Part shown: one piece after another, positions 8,433-18,157 of the stretch
Layout of the letters: every line of letters starts with the position of its first letter
Position numbering within the stretch: position 1 is the stretch's first letter
Assembly (NCBI RefSeq): GCF_000736415.1
Contig: NZ_CP009043.1
Location: forward strand, 682,001 to 746,000
Length of the DNA: 64,000 bases
Direction: 5' to 3'
DNA from: Campylobacter iguaniorum
GTDB lineage: Bacteria > Campylobacterota > Campylobacteria > Campylobacterales > Campylobacteraceae
Program-made: the position numbers and the translations under genes
The notes under the pieces: model-generated
Database searches by the model: none
What the model was told of the DNA's origin: nothing
What the model saw: only the letters and a program-made list of their open reading frames with translations

Positions 8433-10361
8433 ATGGCACTAATCGATCTAATTGAAGTAAGCAAAAAATTTGGCGATAAAGAGATTTTAAAAGACGCAAG
8501 CTTTAGCGTAAATGAAAAAGAACGTATCGCTATAATAGGCAAAAATGGTGGCGGCAAAAGCACTTTGATGAAGATTTTGTGTGGGGCTTATGAGATTGAT
8601 AATGGCAGAGTCATCACTCAAAACTCAATTAGCGTCCAAATGCTAGCCCAATCGCCTAAATTTGACTCTAAATTTAGCGTAAGAGAAGCATTAAACAACG
8701 AGCTAAAAGAGATTTTTGATGCGATAAAAGAGTATGAAGATGTGCTTCATGCAATTTCTGGCGATGAAAATAACAAAGAGCTACTTGTAAGGCAAGATGA
8801 ACTGATTAAATTTATCGAGAGCAAAGACGGCTGGAATATCGAAAACAAGATAGAAAGAGTGCTTGAAAGCTTTGTGCTTAAAGAGTATGAAAATAGACCT
8901 ATCGCTAGTCTGAGCGGTGGTGAAGTAAGACGCGTGGCACTTGGCGCTTTGATACTCAAAAAACCAGACGTTTTGCTGCTAGATGAGCCGACAAACCACC
9001 TTGATGTTTATATGGTTCGTTTCTTAGAAGAGCTACTGCTAAACTCAAATCAAACTATAGTTTTTATCAGCCATGATAGGTATTTTATCGATAGACTTGC
9101 GACGCGTTCAGTTGAAATAGAAGATGGAAATTTGCGTAGTTTTGAGGGTGGATATGCGAATTATCTAACCAAAAAAGAAGAAATTTTAAAATCACTAGCT
9201 AAAACCCATGAAACTCTTATAAAACAGCTAAAAAGCGAAGAAGAGTGGCTAAGACGTGGAGTAAAAGCAAGGCTTAAAAGAAATGAGGGGCGTAAGCAAA
9301 GAGTTTTTGCGATGCGTGAAGAGGCGAAGAAAAATCCTGGCGTGATAAGGCGAGTCAAACTTGAGTTAGAACGTGCTTCAAAGAGCTTCAATCAAGGTGG
9401 GATAAATCAAAACCGCAAAAAGATGCTTTTTGAGTGCAAAAATCTTTCAAAAACACTATCTGGAAAAGAGCTTTTTAAAGATTTTAATGCTCGTGTTTTA
9501 CAAGGTGAGCGTATCGGTATCGTAGGCAGAAATGGAAGTGGCAAATCCACACTTTTAAAGATACTTTTGGGTGAGCTTGATGCAGATAGCGGCACCATAA
9601 ATAGAGGCGAGATAAAAATAGGCTACTTTGACCAAAATAGGCGAAGCATAGATGAAGAAAAATCACTAATAGAGCTATTTTGTCCAAATGGTGGCGATCA
9701 TATCATGGTGCGAGGTAGAAACTACCATGTTTATGGCTATTTGAAAAACTTTTTGTTTCCAAAAGAGTTTTTAGATAAGCCAGTTTCTGTATTAAGTGGT
9801 GGGGAGAAAAACCGCCTTGCTCTAGCGCTATTATTTACAAAAGAATATGACTGTCTGATACTTGATGAGCCGACAAATGACTTAGATATCGCTACAATAA
9901 ATATTCTTGAAGAGTATTTGCTAAGCTTTGAAGGAGCGGTGCTGATAGTCAGCCACGATAGGTATTTTATAGATAAAATCACAAACAAACTTTGGGCTTA
10001 CGAGCATGGCAAGATAGAGCAAATTTACATGGAATATAGCGAATATCTTGACTATGAAGAGGAGCTTGAGCAGTTAAATGCTATGGAAAAAGAGTTTGAC
10101 GAAGATGAGCCAGTAAAAGAGAAGCAAAAAACTGCCACTGTCAAACTCTCATACAAACAAAATCAAATTTTGCAAAATTATCCAGCCTTGATAGAAGACT
10201 TGGAAAAACGTATAAAAGAGCTAAATCACGCACTTTCAACGCCTGAAATTTACCAAAAAGTTGGTCTTCAGACTCTTTTTGAAGAGCTTGAAGAGAAAAA
10301 GGGCGAATTAAACAACCTTGAAAATGAGTATTTTGAAGTGCTTGAACTTTCACAAAATTAA
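8433..10361 (+). CDS. ABC-F family ATPase (Uup/EttA-like)
   Basis: This 642-residue soluble protein has two ATP-binding cassettes and no membrane segments. The first has Walker A GKNGGGKST at 36-44 and signature LSGGEVRR, the second Walker A GRNGSGKST near 364 and signature LSGGEKNR; both have Walker B followed by LDEPTN. A charged linker of about 80 residues joins them, and the C-terminus is a coiled coil as in Uup. ABC-F proteins act on the ribosome or, for Uup, on DNA intermediates rather than in transport. It starts two bases after the MFS gene. Confidence 0.88.
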   Translation: MALIDLIEVSKKFGDKEILKDASFSVNEKERIAIIGKNGGGKSTLMKILCGAYEIDNGRVITQNSISVQMLAQSPKFDSKFSVREALNNELKEIFDAIKEYEDVLHAISGDENNKELLVRQDELIKFIESKDGWNIENKIERVLESFVLKEYENRPIASLSGGEVRRVALGALILKKPDVLLLDEPTNHLDVYMVRFLEELLLNSNQTIVFISHDRYFIDRLATRSVEIEDGNLRSFEGGYANYLTKKEEILKSLAKTHETLIKQLKSEEEWLRRGVKARLKRNEGRKQRVFAMREEAKKNPGVIRRVKLELERASKSFNQGGINQNRKKMLFECKNLSKTLSGKELFKDFNARVLQGERIGIVGRNGSGKSTLLKILLGELDADSGTINRGEIKIGYFDQNRRSIDEEKSLIELFCPNGGDHIMVRGRNYHVYGYLKNFLFPKEFLDKPVSVLSGGEKNRLALALLFTKEYDCLILDEPTNDLDIATINILEEYLLSFEGAVLIVSHDRYFIDKITNKLWAYEHGKIEQIYMEYSEYLDYEEELEQLNAMEKEFDEDEPVKEKQKTATVKLSYKQNQILQNYPALIEDLEKRIKELNHALSTPEIYQKVGLQTLFEELEEKKGELNNLENEYFEVLELSQN

Positions 10362-10381
10362 ATTAATTTAAGGAATAAATT

Positions 10382-11758
10382 TTGGACGCAAGACAGACTT
10401 GGAGTTCGCAACTCACATATATTTTGGCAGTGGCTGGTGCTACTGTGGGCTTTGGTGCTACTTGGAGATTTCCGTATTTGGTCGGTCAAAACGGTGGTGG
10501 GGCTTATGTGCTTACATTTTGTATCGCGATGATTGTGATAGGAATCCCTATGATTTTGGTCGAAAATGCCATCGGTAGGAGGCTGCATATAAACTCAGTT
10601 GATGCTTTTGGCGGCATGGCAAATGGTAAAAAGATAAACAAAGCTTGGAAAATAGTCGGCTGGATGGGGCTTTGTGGAGCTTTTGGTATTATGGCGTATT
10701 ATATGGTTATTGGCGGTTGGGTGCTAAATTATATCTACAATATAATCTTTGGAAATTTAAATTTAACAAGTGTGGTTAGTGCTGATTTGACAGCAAGCTT
10801 TTATGATAAAAGCATTATAAATGCACCATTTGCTATAAGCATTGCGACTCTTGTTTTTGTGATTATAAACTTTGTTATTTTGGTGCGTGGAGCTGTGGCT
10901 GGGATAGAAAAAGCAGCTAAATATCTGATGCCGATTTTGTTTTTGCTAATGATAGGAATGGTTATCAGAAATCTTACATTAGACGGAGCTTTAGAAGGGA
11001 TTAAATTTTATCTAACTCCTGATTTTAGCAAGATAAGCGCGAAGTTATTCATAGATGTTTTGGGTCAGGTGTTTTTCGCTCTTTCACTTGGATTTGGCGT
11101 GATGATAACGCTTTCAAGCTTTGTAAGAAAAGATGAAAATTTAGTAAAAACATCAGTGATAACTGGAGTTTTAAATACTCTTATCGCAGTCGTTGCTGGA
11201 TTTATGATATTCCCGTCACTTTTCACATTTGGCGTGGCACCTGATAGTGGTCCAAGTCTTGTTTTTAAAAGTCTTCCTATCGTATTTTCTCATATGTTTG
11301 CTGGGGAGTTTTTGGCTGTTGCGTTTTTTAGCTTGCTTATGATAGCAGCACTTACTACTTCGCTTCCTATTTATGAGGTTTTGATAACTGTTTTGGAAGA
11401 AAAGTTTAAAATCAAAAGACTAAAAGCGATATTTATAACTCTTGGCGGAATATTTATTTTGGGTAATATTCCATCACTCATGGCTACAAATTTACTAAGC
11501 GATGTAACTGTCTTTGGCAAAAATATTTTTGATGCGTATGATGCGATAAGTGCGACGATATTTTTCGTGCTTACATCTTTGCTTTGTGCGATTTTTGTGG
11601 GCTGGGTGCTTGGCGATGAGGCCAAAAAAGAGATACTCTTTGGTAGTAACGGCGCTCACAAAATCATAAATATATGGTTTTTTTACATAAAATACATCAT
11701 TCCATTTTTGATTTTGGTAGTCTTTGTAAGCAGTTTTTACGATAATTTTATAAAATAA
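10382..11758 (+). CDS. Sodium-dependent transporter, SNF/NSS family
   Basis: A 458-residue membrane protein of the neurotransmitter:sodium symporter family. Helix 1 carries the signature VGFGATWRFPYLVGQNGGGAY (in part), the Na+/substrate site. About 11-12 helices are visible, as in bacterial members that often have 11. It likely imports an amino acid with Na+. The start is TTG at 10382, preceded by TTAAGGAATAAA, followed by DARQTWSSQ; no ATG in frame keeps the conserved N-terminus. It follows the ABC-F gene by 20 bases. Confidence 0.87.
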   Translation: MDARQTWSSQLTYILAVAGATVGFGATWRFPYLVGQNGGGAYVLTFCIAMIVIGIPMILVENAIGRRLHINSVDAFGGMANGKKINKAWKIVGWMGLCGAFGIMAYYMVIGGWVLNYIYNIIFGNLNLTSVVSADLTASFYDKSIINAPFAISIATLVFVIINFVILVRGAVAGIEKAAKYLMPILFLLMIGMVIRNLTLDGALEGIKFYLTPDFSKISAKLFIDVLGQVFFALSLGFGVMITLSSFVRKDENLVKTSVITGVLNTLIAVVAGFMIFPSLFTFGVAPDSGPSLVFKSLPIVFSHMFAGEFLAVAFFSLLMIAALTTSLPIYEVLITVLEEKFKIKRLKAIFITLGGIFILGNIPSLMATNLLSDVTVFGKNIFDAYDAISATIFFVLTSLLCAIFVGWVLGDEAKKEILFGSNGAHKIINIWFFYIKYIIPFLILVVFVSSFYDNFIK

Positions 11759-11809
11759 ATTTACTTATTTTAGATAGTATTTTGCTTTGCATTATCAAAT
11801 TTAAGGATT

Positions 11810-13012
11810 ATGATGTTACAAATTTTAATAGGAATTTATTTTATTTATACTATTTATAAAGTATTTTTAAGCCTGCTTCAAATAGGCTTTGTGAAGCAAA
11901 ATTTAAATAAACCAGCTGTTATTTTAGCTCAAGATGACTACCAAAAAGCTGGTTTGCTAGCTTTAGCAAATGAAAAATTAAGCGTGATTAGCTCTATTTA
12001 TCAGATGATTTTGCTTATCATTTGGTCTGCGTGGGGAGCTGGATATTTACAAAGCATAATCGCACCAAATGGCATAATTTGGCAAAACACGCTTTTAGTC
12101 GTGGTATTTTTGGTGATTTCGGCTCTTTTAAATTTGCCTTTTGATATATATGAAAAATTCATAAAAGACAAAAAATTTGGCTTTTCAAATTTAACCCCAA
12201 AACTTTTTATACTTGATACGCTTAAAACTCTTGGTTTGACCGTGATTTTTGGTGGCTTGGTTGTATATTTGATCTTGCTTTGCTTTGCGTGGCTTGGAGA
12301 GTTTTGGTGGATCTGGGCTTTTGGGCTTAGTTTTGGCATAATTTTGCTAGTAAATTTGATCTATCCGACTATCATAGCTCCACTTTTTAACAAGGTTTCG
12401 CCTTTGAGCGATGAGGAGTTAAAAGAGGCTATAAACTCACTTTTACAAAAGTGTGGGTTTAAAAGTAGTGGGGTTTTTGTCATCGATGCGAGTAAAAGAG
12501 ATAAAAGGCTAAATGCGTATTTTGGCGGGCTTGGAGGCACAAAAAGGGTTGTGCTTTTTGATACTTTGATAGCAAAACTTAGCCAAAGCGAGATTATAGC
12601 TGTCCTTGGTCATGAGCTTGGGCATTTTAAACACAAAGATTTGATAAAAAATATCGCTTTTATGTTTGTGATTTTGTTTGTGCTTTTTGGCGTGTTTGGA
12701 AATATTCCAAATAGCGTGTATGAGGCTCTTGGGCTAGATAGCAGCGGTGGAAGTTTCTTTTTGGTTTTGTTTTTGTATTCGCCTATAATTTCGGCTATTT
12801 TTGAGCCTTTGATGTCGGCATTTTCAAGGTCACATGAGTTTGGTGCTGATGAGTTTGGTGCTAGCAGTGGTGGAGCTAAAAATATGATATCTGCTCTTAA
12901 AAAGCTTGGCGAAGAGAATAAGGCCTTTCCTATTTCTCATCCTGTCTATAGTTTTGTCTATCATTCGCACCCAAGCCTTTATGAAAGGGCGAAAAAACTT
13001 GAAAATCTCTGA
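11810..13012 (+). CDS. M48 family CAAX-protease-like membrane metallopeptidase
   Basis: This 400-residue Ste24/HtpX-type protein has seven or so membrane segments and the zinc motif HELGH at 268-272, followed about 70 residues later by SRSHEFGADEFG, which carries the third zinc-ligand Glu. Families of this type cleave membrane or prenylated proteins in eukaryotes; in bacteria the role is thought to be membrane-protein quality control. Two ATGs (11810 and 11813) are adjacent, with AAGGA just upstream. The prmC gene overlaps its 3' end. Confidence 0.85.
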   Translation: MMLQILIGIYFIYTIYKVFLSLLQIGFVKQNLNKPAVILAQDDYQKAGLLALANEKLSVISSIYQMILLIIWSAWGAGYLQSIIAPNGIIWQNTLLVVVFLVISALLNLPFDIYEKFIKDKKFGFSNLTPKLFILDTLKTLGLTVIFGGLVVYLILLCFAWLGEFWWIWAFGLSFGIILLVNLIYPTIIAPLFNKVSPLSDEELKEAINSLLQKCGFKSSGVFVIDASKRDKRLNAYFGGLGGTKRVVLFDTLIAKLSQSEIIAVLGHELGHFKHKDLIKNIAFMFVILFVLFGVFGNIPNSVYEALGLDSSGGSFFLVLFLYSPIISAIFEPLMSAFSRSHEFGADEFGASSGGAKNMISALKKLGEENKAFPISHPVYSFVYHSHPSLYERAKKLENL

Positions 13013-13793
13013 AGCTTTAAAGAGCACAAAAATAGAGCTTGATAGCTCAAATTTAGCGTGGAGATTTTTGAGCTTTTACCTAAAGCAGCCAAAAGAGTGG
13101 GTATTTTTAAACTCAAATTTAGAGCTTGAAAATGAAAACGAGTTTTTCTGCCTTATAAATAGATATAAAAACGGCGAGCCATTTGAGTATATAACTGGTG
13201 TTTGTGAGTTTTTGGGGCGTGAGTTTAGTGTGGGCAAGGGCGTATTGATACCACGTTTTGAAACTGAAATTTTAGTCGAAAAAGCCCTAAATGTAGCTAA
13301 GAATTACGCTACCCCAAAAATATGTGAAATCGGAATAGGTAGTGGAATAATCAGCATTAGCCTTGCTTTAGAGCTTGAAAAAGCTAAATTTAGTGCCACT
13401 GATATAAGCCTTGAAGCTATCAAATTTGCTCGCAAAAATATAGATAAATTTGGGGTAGAAATAGAGATAAATCACACTTCACTTTTGGATGGCGTGAATG
13501 ACAAATTTGACATAATCGTCTCAAATCCACCATATATAGCTGATGATTATGAGCTTGATATTTGGGTAAAAAATGAGCCAAAAACGGCTTTGTTTGGTGG
13601 AGCAAAGGGCGATGAGCTTCTAAAACAAATCATAAATTTAGCCAAAACTCGCACCAAATATCTGATCTGCGAGATCGGCTATGATCAAAAAGCAAGTCTT
13701 AGCAAAGAGCTTGAAGATTGCGGATTTGAGTATGAGTTTTACAAAGATTTGGCTGGGTTTGATCGTGGATTTGTAGCAAAAATAAAGGAATAA
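12999..13793 (+). CDS. prmC: Peptide chain release factor N5-glutamine methyltransferase PrmC
   Basis: The protein methylates the GGQ glutamine of release factors RF1 and RF2 using S-adenosylmethionine. The visible features are the SAM-binding motif EIGIGSGIISISLA and the catalytic SNPPYI signature, with the N-terminal helical substrate-binding domain before them. The open frame extends back to 12906 inside the protease gene. I place the start at TTG 12999, which gives MKISEALKS, the usual PrmC beginning, with AAAGGG upstream; ATG 12981 is the alternative. Product about 264 residues, normal for the family. Confidence 0.88.
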   Translation: MKISEALKSTKIELDSSNLAWRFLSFYLKQPKEWVFLNSNLELENENEFFCLINRYKNGEPFEYITGVCEFLGREFSVGKGVLIPRFETEILVEKALNVAKNYATPKICEIGIGSGIISISLALELEKAKFSATDISLEAIKFARKNIDKFGVEIEINHTSLLDGVNDKFDIIVSNPPYIADDYELDIWVKNEPKTALFGGAKGDELLKQIINLAKTRTKYLICEIGYDQKASLSKELEDCGFEYEFYKDLAGFDRGFVAKIKE

Positions 13794-13794
13794 T

Positions 13795-14256
13795 ATGAGA
13801 AAAATTTACATTTTTTTACTTGCGATGATTGTTGGCATGGAGATTTCTATAGGGGCTTTTCTTGCTCCGGTTGTGTTTTTTCCAGCTAGTATCATAGGTG
13901 AAGGAGTTCTTACCCACTTCCAAAGCGGTCAGCTTATGACTCAGGTTTTTTTGAAATTTAACAACGTTTTGCTTGTAGTTTCGGTGGTGGCTATTGTTTA
14001 TGAGGGGCTAAATTTGCGTAACAAAGATGAGAGCTTCGCTAAAAAAATAAGTAGTTTTATGCTAGCACTCATCGCGCTTATTTTAGCTTTAGCGTTTATA
14101 TTTTACTTTAGTGCGTACGTAGTGGAAGCCCAAAAGCTAGGAGCCCAGGCCACTAGCAGCGTGGAGTTTGCTAAAATGCACAAGGCTAGTGAGCTAGTCA
14201 TGAAAATCATGATGATAGCCCAAGCCATGCTATTTTATATAAAAGCCAAAGCTTAA
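13795..14256 (+). CDS. DUF4149 membrane protein
   Basis: A 153-residue protein with four hydrophobic segments (about 3-25, 48-65, 81-107 and 133-150), resembling the DUF4149 family of small inner-membrane proteins found widely in Campylobacterota. Its function is unknown. The ATG is one base after the prmC stop and follows AAAGGAATA, so it is in the same transcript. Its stop overlaps the stop of the convergent FlxA-like gene by four bases. Confidence 0.75.
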   Translation: MRKIYIFLLAMIVGMEISIGAFLAPVVFFPASIIGEGVLTHFQSGQLMTQVFLKFNNVLLVVSVVAIVYEGLNLRNKDESFAKKISSFMLALIALILALAFIFYFSAYVVEAQKLGAQATSSVEFAKMHKASELVMKIMMIAQAMLFYIKAKA

Positions 14257-14600
14257 GCGCTTTGCTGTTTGGCAGCTTTTAGCATTTGGGCTAAGATAGT
14301 TTGTATCTGAGCCATGATGCTTGCACGTTCTGCATTTAGGGAGTTTGTCATCTCTTTTGCGTATGGATTGTCATTGCTTTGCATTTTTGAGATTTGAGCT
14401 TCGATTTTGGCTAGTTGCTCTTTTAGTTTGTCTAGTCTTTTTTGTAGCTCATCTGCGGAGCTTTGAGATGAGCTAGCTCCACCTACGCCACCACTTGCTC
14501 CTTGCATTGCATTTTCTTTTGTATTTATCTTGGAGATTGATAAATTTCCAGTTGAGCTACTTTGGCTGATGATTGTTGATAAATTCGTATCTACTTGCAT
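14253..14600 (-). CDS. FlxA-like coiled-coil protein
   Basis: This 115-residue protein has no signal peptide. A Ser/Gly-rich N-terminal half (1-48) precedes a long coiled coil (about 49-110) with the pattern LQKRLDKLKEQLAKIEAQI, which resembles the FlxA-like family. The biochemical role is unknown; flxA in E. coli is a sigma-28 flagellar-regulon gene. ATG 14600 follows AAGGAAAGATA. A textbook sigma-28 promoter (14627-14653) stands 27 bases upstream, supporting membership of the class 3 flagellar regulon. The gene ends tail to tail with the DUF4149 gene and is the last gene before the CRISPR array. Confidence 0.72.
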   Translation of the reverse strand: MQVDTNLSTIISQSSSTGNLSISKINTKENAMQGASGGVGGASSSQSSADELQKRLDKLKEQLAKIEAQISKMQSNDNPYAKEMTNSLNAERASIMAQIQTILAQMLKAAKQQSA

Positions 14601-14626
14601 TATCTTTCCTTAATTGTTTGATATAT

Positions 14627-14653
14627 AAATCGGCAAAATAGAATTGGTATTTA
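14627..14653 (-). promoter_or_regulatory. Sigma-28 (FliA) promoter for the FlxA-like gene
   Basis: On the minus strand TAAA (14653-14650) is followed by exactly 15 bases and then GCCGATTT (14634-14627). The classical sigma-28 consensus is TAAA-N15-GCCGATAA, so six of eight -10 positions and the spacing match. The -10 lies 27 bases before the ATG. Confidence 0.75.
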
Positions 14654-14775
14654 TTGATTTTTGTTTTATTTTATGGTCGATTGTGCGGTATTGGAAAATG
14701 ATGTAAATGCGAGCAAGGTTGAAGATGTACCTGACTTGTAGCGATTATAAAGCTACTTTTAAGCTTTAAGAGTAG
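14654..14775. other. Intergenic DNA before the CRISPR leader
   Basis: No gene is supported. A 22-codon frame, ATG 14673 to TAG (MVDCAVLENDVNASKVEDVPDL), is present without a clear ribosome site; it could be a decayed gene end. A hairpin at 14753-14775 (CTACTTTTAA pairing with TTAAGAGTAG) could insulate the array leader from upstream transcription. Confidence 0.4.
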
Positions 14776-14885
14776 TGATAAAATGGGAATTATGAGTTTG
14801 GTAAATTTTATTTTAAGCATATTTTAAATAAAATAAATATTGCAATTTTTAAATAAGGCATTGAAAATAGCTTTGTTTGTTTGCT
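14776..14885 (+). promoter_or_regulatory. Probable CRISPR leader
   Basis: About 110 bases of strongly AT-rich DNA directly precede the first perfect repeat. Its position follows from two facts: the decayed repeat is at the opposite end of the array, and the repeat ends in GAAAC, which normally forms the 3' end of a repeat read away from the leader. Transcription would therefore run rightward. A sigma-70 -10 is not obvious. Confidence 0.6.
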
Positions 14886-16983
14886 GTGTAAATTTATCCT
14901 TGTAGGATTTGAAACAATTTTTCACCTTGAAATAATTCCCTCTATCGTGCAGGTGTAAATTTATCCTTGTAGGATTTGAAACTATGTTACGGTTGCGGTC
15001 TTAAATTGTGCCTCTTCGTGTAAATTTATCCTTGTAGGATTTGAAACGAGAGTATCTCTCAAAAAGTCGATGCGCTAGTTCAGGTGTAAATTTATCCTTG
15101 TAGGATTTGAAACAAGCCTTTTTGTTCGCAGTATTTAACCCACTTGGTAAGTGTAAATTTATCCTTGTAGGATTTGAAACAATTTCACTAAGGTATTAAT
15201 CTGAAAAGTTGCCTCGGTGTAAATTTATCCTTGTAGGATTTGAAACGCTTAATCACAATTGCATTATCAAGCTTGTTTAAAACGTGTAAATTTATCCTTG
15301 TAGGATTTGAAACCTTATGAGATTAATTGTGCTTTGGATATAAAGATGGTGTAAATTTATCCTTGTAGGATTTGAAACATGGCGATGAATTAGAAAGCAT
15401 TGCAAAGGCTACAGTGTAAATTTATCCTTGTAGGATTTGAAACTAGGACCAAAAACGCAACCAAACTTTAACGGCGAGTGTAAATTTATCCTTGTAGGAT
15501 TTGAAACGCTAGATTTAAACGGCTGGGTGGGGGTGCTTTGTGTGTGTAAATTTATCCTTGTAGGATTTGAAACTTTGTTAATCGAAAGGCAAACAACGGC
15601 GACCAAAGGTGTAAATTTATCCTTGTAGGATTTGAAACGCGAATATCAAATGCCGAGCGATTTTGATGAAATTGTGTAAATTTATCCTTGTAGGATTTGA
15701 AACCAGGGGTAGCAGGAACCGTAATACCTGCTGGAAGTGTGTAAATTTATCCTTGTAGGATTTGAAACCGCTACTTTGAAAACTGCCGACATCGCCACCG
15801 CTTTGTGTAAATTTATCCTTGTAGGATTTGAAACCCTTATCCACCGTCGCACTTGCTAGTAGTCCGCTTGTGTAAATTTATCCTTGTAGGATTTGAAACA
15901 GGTATGTAATGAGCAAACGAAAATATGACAAGAGTGTAAATTTATCCTTGTAGGATTTGAAACTGCTATGAAAGCAGGTATTGACAACGAGCCAGAAATG
16001 TGTAAATTTATCCTTGTAGGATTTGAAACCCACTTATACAGGCGATGCCTCTAAAATGGAGGCAGGTGTAAATTTATCCTTGTAGGATTTGAAACCTTCA
16101 AGCGTTGCTATGGCAATATAATGATGCTGAGTGTAAATTTATCCTTGTAGGATTTGAAACTTCTCCTATCAAAAATTTTTGTTTGAAGTCTTCAGGGTGT
16201 AAATTTATCCTTGTAGGATTTGAAACGATAGTAAGGACGTGGCTCTTTTGTCACAAATCGGCGTGTAAATTTATCCTTGTAGGATTTGAAACTACCAGTA
16301 TATAAGAGAGTTAGAAATAAGACTAAGTGTAAATTTATCCTTGTAGGATTTGAAACCATATATAAGCTAACCAATCAAGACAAAATTTTAGTGTAAATTT
16401 ATCCTTGTAGGATTTGAAACGAGTATCTAATACGCCTATTTACAGACGCTGGAGGTGTAAATTTATCCTTGTAGGATTTGAAACTTTATGAATTTTCCTC
16501 CCTGAAACTAGCCAATACTGTGTAAATTTATCCTTGTAGGATTTGAAACTAATTTGGGGATAAATGCTTATGCTAGTAATTCGGGTGTAAATTTATCCTT
16601 GTAGGATTTGAAACATAGCTGATAAAGTTTCAAGCCCTTTAATGTAGTCTTGTGTAAATTTATCCTTGTAGGATTTGAAACAAAACTCATCCAGGGGATA
16701 ACGGCATAAGGTCAGTTGGTGTAAATTTATCCTTGTAGGATTTGAAACAAGCTTCTAGCCATTCTTGTTGTTCTACGCTTACTCGTGTAAATTTATCCTT
16801 GTAGGATTTGAAACAGTTATGATGATTTTGTAAATTTGTTAAATGAAAATAGTGTAAATTTATCCTTGTAGGATTTGAAACTCATTTTAAACCCTCTCTC
16901 AAATCATTTTAGGAGAGTGTAAATTTATCCTTGTAGGATTTGAAACATCCAGCCTTGCAAACTAGAATGCTCACTGAAGAAAG

Positions 16984-17047
16984 GTGTAAATTTATCCTTG
17001 TAGGATTTGAAACGCTTTTCAAGTTTATATCTGTCTATATCCTTAGC
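16984..17047 (+). repeat. Spacer 33 unit, re-captured as spacer 129
   Basis: The 34-base spacer at 17014-17047 begins GCTTTTCAAGTTTATATC. The same sequence starts at 23285 but runs 37 bases, to 23321, with three extra bases (TTT) at the leader-distal end. The shared leader-side end and different length argue against simple duplication of a repeat-spacer unit. Confidence 0.85.
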
Positions 17048-17832
17048 GTGTAAATTTATCCTTGTAGGATTTGAAACTAAGTTCAGTTTCACTGAAGCAC
17101 ACTATCCTACTGTGTAAATTTATCCTTGTAGGATTTGAAACTTATGACTGGCGAGAGTTAGACCATGGTTCAGATGGTGTGTAAATTTATCCTTGTAGGA
17201 TTTGAAACACTACACCTAAGCCACCCAAAACACTCACTAAAGCGTGTAAATTTATCCTTGTAGGATTTGAAACTTTTCAAAATCAACGTCGCTCCATTTT
17301 AAGGCTAAGTGTAAATTTATCCTTGTAGGATTTGAAACCCCGCGTAATCCTCTGTAATATAATCACTATAATATGTGTAAATTTATCCTTGTAGGATTTG
17401 AAACGATTTATACTGTGGGTATATGTCATATCTGAAGTTAGTGTAAATTTATCCTTGTAGGATTTGAAACATAAAATCACTCTAAGACAATGCAAACTAA
17501 TTCTGTGTAAATTTATCCTTGTAGGATTTGAAACCCGATTATATAGCAAGCGTATTTATACTCATCTGTAGTGTAAATTTATCCTTGTAGGATTTGAAAC
17601 TGATACGCAACGTAAGAGTAATAAAGAGAATATAGGTGTAAATTTATCCTTGTAGGATTTGAAACCGAAGGTAAGATTATGGAGCTTAGTGCCGTATGGC
17701 GTGTAAATTTATCCTTGTAGGATTTGAAACCAGCCTTAAAAAAGAGCTTGAGCGTTCGCCAAATTCGGTGTAAATTTATCCTTGTAGGATTTGAAACAAA
17801 TCAATGGCTAGTGACTGGAATTTAAGAGATTG

Positions 17833-18157
17833 GTGTAAATTTATCCTTGTAGGATTTGAAACAATCGTTTGCGTGGAACTTACGCGTGGTTTTCTTGGAG
17901 TGTAAATTTATCCTTGTAGGATTTGAAACTCGTATCAAAATACCGTCTAGCGTACAATAAAAGTGTGTAAATTTATCCTTGTAGGATTTGAAACTGGCAT
18001 CATGCAACCGATTAAAGACTATGGGTTAGGTGTAAATTTATCCTTGTAGGATTTGAAACTCTGCTAAAATAAACTCACCCATCTCATAACTAGTGTAAAT
18101 TTATCCTTGTAGGATTTGAAACAATCGTTTGCGTGGAACTTACGCGTGGTTTTCTTG
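17833..18157 (+). repeat. Spacers 46 and 50: same target, different length
   Basis: The spacer at 17863-17899 (37 bases, begins AATCGTTTGCGTGGAAC) recurs at 18123-18157 with 35 bases. Leader-side ends are identical; the longer copy adds GA at its far end. Three unrelated spacers lie between them. Confidence 0.85.
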
